Source: JADJWR01 sp964509545 (GTDB taxonomy: Bacteria; Pseudomonadota; Gammaproteobacteria; Burkholderiales; Burkholderiaceae_F). From it: 45,616 nt of DNA. Of this stretch, positions 41,336-45,616 are shown one piece after another (the first letter of the stretch is position 1; every line of letters begins with the position of its first letter). The DNA is taken from assembly GCA_964509545.1 (NCBI GenBank), contig CAZDXQ010000029.1, positions 1 to 45,616 on the forward strand. The letters are read 5' to 3'. The translations under genes and the position numbers were made by a program. Below the pieces are notes generated by a model. It ran no database searches. It saw only the letters and a list, made by a program, of their open reading frames with translations, and was not told where the DNA came from.

Positions 41336-42103
41336 ATGAACGTCTTCCTCACCGGCGCCTCCAGCGGCATCGGTGCGGCGCTCGCCGCCGAGTTCGCGCG
41401 GCGCGGCGCAACGCTCGGCCTGGTCGCGCGGCGGCGGGCGGCGCTCGATGCGCTCGCCGCGCAGCTTCCCGGCCAGCACCATGTCTACCCGGTCGACGTC
41501 ACCGACAAGGATGCGCTGATCGCCGCCGGCCGCGCGTTCGACGGGACCGGTAGCGGCGCCGACCTCGTCGTGGCCAACGCCGGCATTTCGGTTGGCGTGC
41601 TGACCGAGTACTACGAGGACCTGGAGGCGTTCCGCGATGTGCTGACGACCAACGTGCTGGCGATGGCCTTCACCTTCCATCCGTTTATCGGACGCATGCG
41701 CACGCAGGGCCGCGGCACTTTGGTCGGCATTGCCAGCGTCGCCGGCATCCGCGGACTGCCCGGCTCGGAGGCGTACTGCGCCTCGAAGGCGGCGGTGACC
41801 AGCTATTGCGAAAGCCTGCGCGTCGAGCTGAAGCGCAGCGGCGTCAAAGTGGTCACCATTGCTCCGGGGTTCGTGCGCACGCCGCTGACGGCGAAGAATC
41901 CCTACCGCATGCCCTTCCTGATGCAGCCGCAGGATTTCGCCCGACAGGCGGTCGACGCCATGCTCGCCGGACGCTCTTACCGCGTCATTCCATGGCAGAT
42001 GGGTGTGGTGGCCAAGCTGCTGCGGCTGCTGCCGAACCCCGTCTTCGACCGCGCCTTCGGCAACCGGCCGTACAAGCCGCGGCGGACATCGACCGCCGAA
42101 TGA
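41336..42103 (+). CDS. short-chain dehydrogenase/reductase
   Basis: A 255-residue SDR: GASSGIG near the N terminus, VANAGIS, serine in ASVAGIRGLPG, Tyr and Lys in AYCASKAAV and APGFVRTPLT. Its C-terminal segment VAKLLRLLPNPVFDRAF is like that of the SDR at 34368-35141, so the two look paralogous. The stop overlaps the next start by ATGA, which couples it to the BtuF-like gene. The substrate is unknown. Confidence 0.88.
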   Translation: MNVFLTGASSGIGAALAAEFARRGATLGLVARRRAALDALAAQLPGQHHVYPVDVTDKDALIAAGRAFDGTGSGADLVVANAGISVGVLTEYYEDLEAFRDVLTTNVLAMAFTFHPFIGRMRTQGRGTLVGIASVAGIRGLPGSEAYCASKAAVTSYCESLRVELKRSGVKVVTIAPGFVRTPLTAKNPYRMPFLMQPQDFARQAVDAMLAGRSYRVIPWQMGVVAKLLRLLPNPVFDRAFGNRPYKPRRTSTAE

Positions 42104-42933
42104 CGCCGACTCCAATGGGCGTCGCCGACGAAACGTTCGTCGACGCGCTCGGACAGCGCTTCGTCGCTGCCTCCGCCGCCCGCATCGTCTCGCTGGTGCC
42201 GTCGATCACCGAAACGCTGATCGCACTCGGTCTGCGCGATCACCTGGTCGGCCGCACCGGTTTCTGCATCCATCCGCGCGCCGCCGTGCGCGACATCGCC
42301 AAGGTCGGCGGCACCAAGGACGTCAAGCTCGACGCCGTGCGCCGCCTGGCGCCTTCGCACGTCGTCGTCAACATCGACGAGAACGAGGCGCCGACGGTCG
42401 AGCGGCTGCGCAGCTTCGTGCCGAACGTCGTCGTCACGCACCCCAATGCGCCGGCCGAAAACCTGGCGCTTTACCGGCTGCTCGGCGGAATCTTCTGCCG
42501 GCAGCGGCAGGCCGGCGCGCTGTGCGCGCAGCTTCGCCGCCAGCTCGACGCCATCGACGCTGAACGCTGGCCGCGCGAGGCCGTGCTGTATCTGATCTGG
42601 AAGGACCCGTGGATGACTGTGGCCGCCGACACCTACATCGCGCGGACGCTGGCTGCAGTCGGCTGGCAGGTGCCGCATCCGGCGGGTGGCCACAGCGGCG
42701 CCGCGCGCTACCCGCGCCTCGACGACCTCGCCGGCGCAGTCGCGCGCGTCGATCGCGTGCTGCTGTCGACCGAACCGTTCCGCTTCGGCGAAACGCATGC
42801 GCAGGCGCTGCGGCAGCAGTTTGCGCCGAAACCGGTGGAACTGATCGACGGCGAATGGACAAGCTGGTACGGCGTGCGCGCGATCAGCGGCCTGGCGAAG
42901 CTGGCCGAGTTGCGCCGCGCACGACTGCACTGA
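42100..42933 (+). CDS. BtuF-like helical backbone metal receptor without signal peptide
   Basis: A 277-residue protein with the two-lobed BtuF/FecB fold: ARIVSLVPSITETLIALGL, LVGRTGFCIHP, KVGGTKDVKLDAVRRLAPSHV and YLIWKDPWMTVAADTYIARTL. True BtuF proteins are exported to bind vitamin B12 for an ABC importer. This one has no signal peptide and no btuC or btuD neighbour, so it is probably cytosolic. Such forms are annotated as cobalamin-binding proteins, but the ligand is unproven. Its start overlaps the SDR stop. Confidence 0.85.
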   Translation: MTPTPMGVADETFVDALGQRFVAASAARIVSLVPSITETLIALGLRDHLVGRTGFCIHPRAAVRDIAKVGGTKDVKLDAVRRLAPSHVVVNIDENEAPTVERLRSFVPNVVVTHPNAPAENLALYRLLGGIFCRQRQAGALCAQLRRQLDAIDAERWPREAVLYLIWKDPWMTVAADTYIARTLAAVGWQVPHPAGGHSGAARYPRLDDLAGAVARVDRVLLSTEPFRFGETHAQALRQQFAPKPVELIDGEWTSWYGVRAISGLAKLAELRRARLH

Positions 42934-42938
42934 AGCCA

Positions 42939-42958
42939 CGGCGTTCGACGAAACGCCG
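42939..42958 (+). terminator. hairpin after the BtuF-like gene
   Basis: CGGCGTT-CGACGA-AACGCCG is a perfect 7-bp stem with a 6-nt loop, 6 nt after the stop codon. No T-run follows, only a C-rich stretch, so it is a weak terminator candidate. Confidence 0.4.
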
Positions 42959-43022
42959 CAGCGCCCAGGGTCTGCTTGACCCCCCCCAACGAAGGCAGGC
43001 CGCAGGCCGGCGCCGGGGGCGC

Positions 43023-43355
43023 TCAGGAGCCGCTGTCGATCTCGCGCTGCAGCTGCGCCACGCCGTCGAGCAGCGTCGTGAACTTGTCGCCGAACGGCGT
43101 CAGTCGGTACTCGACGCGCGGCGGCACTTCGGCGTAGGCGCGGCGCTCGACGATGCCGAAGCGCACCAGCTTGCGCAGCCGTTCGTTGAGCACCTTCTTC
43201 GACAGCCCCGGCAGCGCGTGTTCCATCGCGCCCGGCCGCACGACGCCGCCGCGGATGCGGCCAAGCACCGCCAGCGACCACTTGCAGCCGATGATGTCCT
43301 CGACCATGTTGGCCACCGTCGGCGCGCCGGAGATTTTCTTTCTGCGCGAAATCAT
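43023..43355 (-). CDS. HxlR-family transcriptional regulator
   Basis: A 110-residue winged-helix regulator with the HxlR start IIGCKWSLAVLGRI, the recognition region ALPGLSKKVLNERLRKLVRFGI and wing VEYRLTPFGDKF. A cysteine (C24) sits at the position that often senses redox or electrophile stress in this family. It is divergent from the cytochrome P460 gene with a palindromic region between them, so it probably controls that gene and itself. Its inducer is unknown. Confidence 0.92.
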   Translation of the reverse strand: MISRRKKISGAPTVANMVEDIIGCKWSLAVLGRIRGGVVRPGAMEHALPGLSKKVLNERLRKLVRFGIVERRAYAEVPPRVEYRLTPFGDKFTTLLDGVAQLQREIDSGS

Positions 43356-43365
43356 CGATGAACAC

Positions 43366-43391
43366 CGAAAGGTAACCCGGTCACCGTTTCG
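43366..43391. promoter_or_regulatory. possible HxlR operator
   Basis: The 26 nt hold an imperfect inverted repeat: CGAAAGGTAAC on the left and, read on the other strand, CGAAACGGTGAC on the right. It lies between the divergent hxlR-like and P460 starts, where a dimeric HxlR repressor would bind. Confidence 0.4.
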
Positions 43392-43460
43392 TTCCCGCTT
43401 TTCGCGGCGGCAACCGGCGCAAACAATACCGCCTGCGAATGTCCCGCCAAGGAGGTTGCC

Positions 43461-43940
43461 GTGAAAAGGTCAGTCGCCACCGTCGCCATCTTCGCCAGCG
43501 CCGCCGTGGCGGCGCTGGCCGCGGATCCCGCGGTCCCCTACCCGGAGGGTTACCGGCAGTGGACGCACGTCAAGAGCATGGTGATCCAGCAGGGCCATCC
43601 GCTGTACGAGGCCTTCGGCGGCATCCACCACATCTACGCCAACGACAAGGCGATGCAGGGTTACCGCAAGGGCCGCTTCGCCGACGGCGCGGTGATCGTC
43701 TTCGACCTGCTCGACGCCAAGGCCGGCGGCGGCGCACTCGAGGAAGGCCCGCGCAAGGTCGTCGGCGTCATGGCCAGGGACGCGAAGAAATGGAAGGCGA
43801 CCGGCGGCTGGGGCTTCGAGGGCTTCAAGGGCGACTCGAAGACCGACCGCGCCGTGGCCGGCAACGCCAAGACCGCCTGCTTCGAATGCCACACGGCGCA
43901 GAAGGACCGCGACTACGTCTTCAGCGCCTGGCGCAACTGA
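43461..43940 (+). CDS. cytochrome P460 family protein
   Basis: A 159-residue periplasmic heme protein with a signal peptide (VATVAIFASAAVAALAA) and one heme c site C140-F-E-C143-H144 near the C terminus. The N-terminal half is P460-like: YPEGYRQWTHVKSM and the YRKGRFADGAVIVFDL beta region. P460 proteins oxidise hydroxylamine or bind NO through a lysine-linked heme; related cytochromes c'-beta bind NO only. I cannot tell which this is, because the crosslinking lysine needs an alignment. The start is GTG 43461 with a perfect AAGGAGGT 4 nt upstream, so high expression is likely. Confidence 0.9.
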   Translation: MKRSVATVAIFASAAVAALAADPAVPYPEGYRQWTHVKSMVIQQGHPLYEAFGGIHHIYANDKAMQGYRKGRFADGAVIVFDLLDAKAGGGALEEGPRKVVGVMARDAKKWKATGGWGFEGFKGDSKTDRAVAGNAKTACFECHTAQKDRDYVFSAWRN

Positions 43941-43948
43941 ACATCGCC

Positions 43949-45163
43949 TCAGGCTGCCCGCAGGCGGGCAAAGCCGGCGTCGAGATCGGCGATCAGGTCG
44001 TCGGCGTCCTCGAGGCCGGCGCTGACGCGGAACAGCCGGCCGGCCACGGCCGCCGGCAGCACCGTGCGTTCCGGTGAACTGGGAATGAGCAGGCTCTCGA
44101 AGCCGCCCCACGAATAGCCGCGACCGAACAGGCGCATGCCGCTGATCAAGGCGTGAAACTTCGCTTCGGCGATGCCAGGCCGCAGCAGCACGCCGAAAAG
44201 GCCCGAGGCGCCGCTCATGTCGCGTTTCCACAGCGCGTGGCCCGGATCCTCGGCATCGGCCGGATAAAGGATGCGCTCGACCTCCGGCTGCCCCTTCAGC
44301 CATGCGATCAGCCGCTGTGCCGTGGCGCGGTGCTGCGCCAGACGCGCGCCCATCGAGCGCAGCCCGCGCAGCGCCAGCCAGCAGTCGTCGGGGCTGGTGG
44401 TCAGCCCATAGTGATGGACCGTTTCGCGCATCCGCGGCCAGGCGCGTTCGTTGCACGTGACCGTGCCCATGATCAGGTCCGAATGGCCGCCGATGTACTT
44501 GGTCGCGGCGTGCAGCGAGACATCGACGCCATGCACCAGCGGCTTGAAGTACAGCGGCGTGGCCCAGGTGTTGTCGATGACGCTGATCGCGCCGTGCGCG
44601 CCGGCGACGGCGGCCAGCAGCGGCACGTCCTGCATCTCGAAGGTCAGCGAACCCGGCGACTCGAGAAACAGCAGGCGCGTGTTCGGCCGGAACAGCCGCT
44701 CGACCTCGGCGCGGCCGGCCTCGCCGACGCGCGGGTCGTAGAAGCTGGCCTCGACGCCGTAGCGCGGCAGCGTGTCGCGGGCGAAGCGGCGCGTCGGCCA
44801 GTAGACCGAATCCGGAATCAGCACGTGGTCGCCGTGCCGGACATAGGCGAGGATCGCCATCGTGCAGGCGGCCAGCCCCGATGGAAAGGCCCAGCTGCGA
44901 TAGCCGCTTTCGAGCGCCGTCAGCGCCCGATAGAAGGCCTGGTGCGTGGGCGTGCCGTAGATGCCGTAGGCGACCGCCTCGCCGCCCTCGCCGTCGAAGC
45001 CTTCGTTGCGGCGGCGCACGCGTTCGCGCAGGTCGGCCACGTCGTCGTGCAGCACGGTGGAGCCGCGCACCAGAGGCGGATTGACGAAGTCGAAACAGCT
45101 ATTCCGGTCGCGGCCGAGATGGCAAAGCTGAGTGTCCGGCCCGATCACGCGCTCGTCGTCCAT
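43949..45163 (-). CDS. metC: cystathionine beta-lyase (MetC-like PLP enzyme)
   Basis: A 404-residue Cys/Met metabolism PLP enzyme, which would cleave cystathionine to homocysteine, pyruvate and ammonia. It shows YGIYGTPTHQAFYRALTALE, the PLP-phosphate region AFPSGLAACTMAIL, the aspartate in VIDNTWATPLYFKP and the Schiff-base lysine K222 in HAATKYIGGHSD. Related gamma-family enzymes look alike, so beta-lyase is likely but not certain. It is convergent with the P460 gene (8-nt gap). Upstream is a non-coding, repeat-bearing region. Confidence 0.9.
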   Translation of the reverse strand: MDDERVIGPDTQLCHLGRDRNSCFDFVNPPLVRGSTVLHDDVADLRERVRRRNEGFDGEGGEAVAYGIYGTPTHQAFYRALTALESGYRSWAFPSGLAACTMAILAYVRHGDHVLIPDSVYWPTRRFARDTLPRYGVEASFYDPRVGEAGRAEVERLFRPNTRLLFLESPGSLTFEMQDVPLLAAVAGAHGAISVIDNTWATPLYFKPLVHGVDVSLHAATKYIGGHSDLIMGTVTCNERAWPRMRETVHHYGLTTSPDDCWLALRGLRSMGARLAQHRATAQRLIAWLKGQPEVERILYPADAEDPGHALWKRDMSGASGLFGVLLRPGIAEAKFHALISGMRLFGRGYSWGGFESLLIPSSPERTVLPAAVAGRLFRVSAGLEDADDLIADLDAGFARLRAA

Positions 45164-45420
45164 CTACGCAGTTCTCGTCCTGGTTGAAGTCGTGGCTGCG
45201 GCACGCGGCGGCCGCACGGCTGCCGCGCCGCCGCTCACCTGGATGCGACGCCGCATCGCGCCGGCCCTGCGCGGCCGAAGCCACTCGGCGCACGCACGGG
45301 ACGACTTCGCCGACGCGCGCAGGATTCGCCCCCGGGGCGGAGCGGGTTGCGGCGGGCGCGACGGCTTGCGCTCGCCTCCGCGCAGCCGGCCGCGCCTGCG
45401 AGCGCGGCCGTGCAACGGCC
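45164..45420. other. gene-free region upstream of metC
   Basis: I see no credible gene here; open frames are of random GC-rich composition. One block (45295-45342, CACGGGACGACTTCGCCGAC onward to CGGGGCGG) looks like a diverged copy of the 60-bp repeat to its right. The metC promoter must lie here but I cannot point to it. Confidence 0.5.
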
Positions 45421-45616
45421 CGTCCGGCGCATTGGGCCACCTTCTCGCCGACGCTCGAAGGATTTGCGCATGGGGCGGCCCGGCGCGTTCACTGGACTAC
45501 TCTCGCGCTGCGCGCTCAGGGATTCGCCCTTGGGGCGGCCCGGCGGGCTCACGGGACTACCCTCGCGCTGCGCGCTCAGGGATTCGCCCTTGGGGCGGCC
45601 CGGCGGGCTCACGGGA
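45421..45616. repeat. 60-bp tandem repeat array, open at the right end
   Basis: Units at 45481-45540 and 45541-45600 are nearly identical. A third begins at 45601 and is cut by the window end, and 45421-45480 is a diverged unit. The core reads CGCGCTGCGCGCTCAGGGAT then TCGCCCTTGGGGCGGCCCGG. The 60-bp period keeps a frame open on the minus strand with a 20-residue period (GRPKGESLSAQREGSPVSPP), but I treat this as non-coding repeat DNA. I recall similar repeats scattered in betaproteobacterial genomes; no search was done. Confidence 0.9.

Noticed and set aside
45235..45612. 125-residue minus-strand protein with a 20-residue repeat
   Set aside because: The frame is open only because the tandem unit is 60 bp; it has no ribosome binding site or domain and runs into random sequence.
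45421..45616. CRISPR array
   Set aside because: The 60-bp units are contiguous with no variable spacers, and no cas genes are present.

Overview
The window is 45.6 kb of GC-rich, densely coded chromosome. The gene content suggests a betaproteobacterium, possibly a Rhodocyclales or Burkholderiales relative: a membrane formate dehydrogenase with selenocysteine machinery, a PhaM-type PHA granule protein, a PPK2-type polyphosphate kinase, type IV pilus minor pilins, and a 60-bp tandem repeat of a kind I associate with that class. The lineage call is inference from gene content only.

Layout. (1) 1-932, minus: a DsrE-like protein and an H-protein-like lipoyl carrier, with a possible truncated gene at the left edge. 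(2) 1133-10323, minus: a one-direction module for selenocysteine formate dehydrogenase, in transcription order fdoG (in-frame UGA plus a SECIS-like hairpin), fdoH, fdoI, fdhE, selA, selB and selC (tRNA-Sec). Only selD, the selenophosphate donor gene, is missing. (3) 10651-16638: PPK2 kinase, two minus-strand DUF3108 proteins, a FAH-family hydrolase, a PhaM-like PHA granule protein and a FIST sensor protein. (4) 16657-22917, minus: pilE-fimT-pilV-pilW-pilX-pilY1, most neighbours overlapping by ATGA. (5) 23174-37445: a likely light-response region. A MerR-B12 regulator of CarH/LitR type sits between a minus-strand iron-sulfur (6-4) photolyase-like gene and a long plus-strand series: gpx, folE2, then ten closely packed genes (COG2907 flavoprotein, DUF1365, Cfa/UfaM-like methyltransferase, chalcone-isomerase-like, MFS, DUF3833 lipoprotein, SDR, NTF2-like, di-iron ferritin-like, asparaginase). 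(6) 37453-45163: VOC protein, argS, SPOR protein, DsbA, SDR, cytosolic BtuF-like protein, HxlR regulator, cytochrome P460 and a cystathionine beta-lyase-like enzyme. (7) 45164-45616: no gene; a 60-bp tandem repeat array that runs off the right end.

How the genes fit together. The formate module supplies both the selenoenzyme and nearly all of the apparatus that decodes its UGA. The light region joins a predicted B12 photoreceptor to DNA repair, peroxide defence, folate or pterin synthesis and modification of membrane fatty acids, which is the set expected for defence against light and singlet oxygen. The pilus cluster builds and tips type IV pili. The PhaM and PPK2 genes point to storage of PHA and use of polyphosphate.
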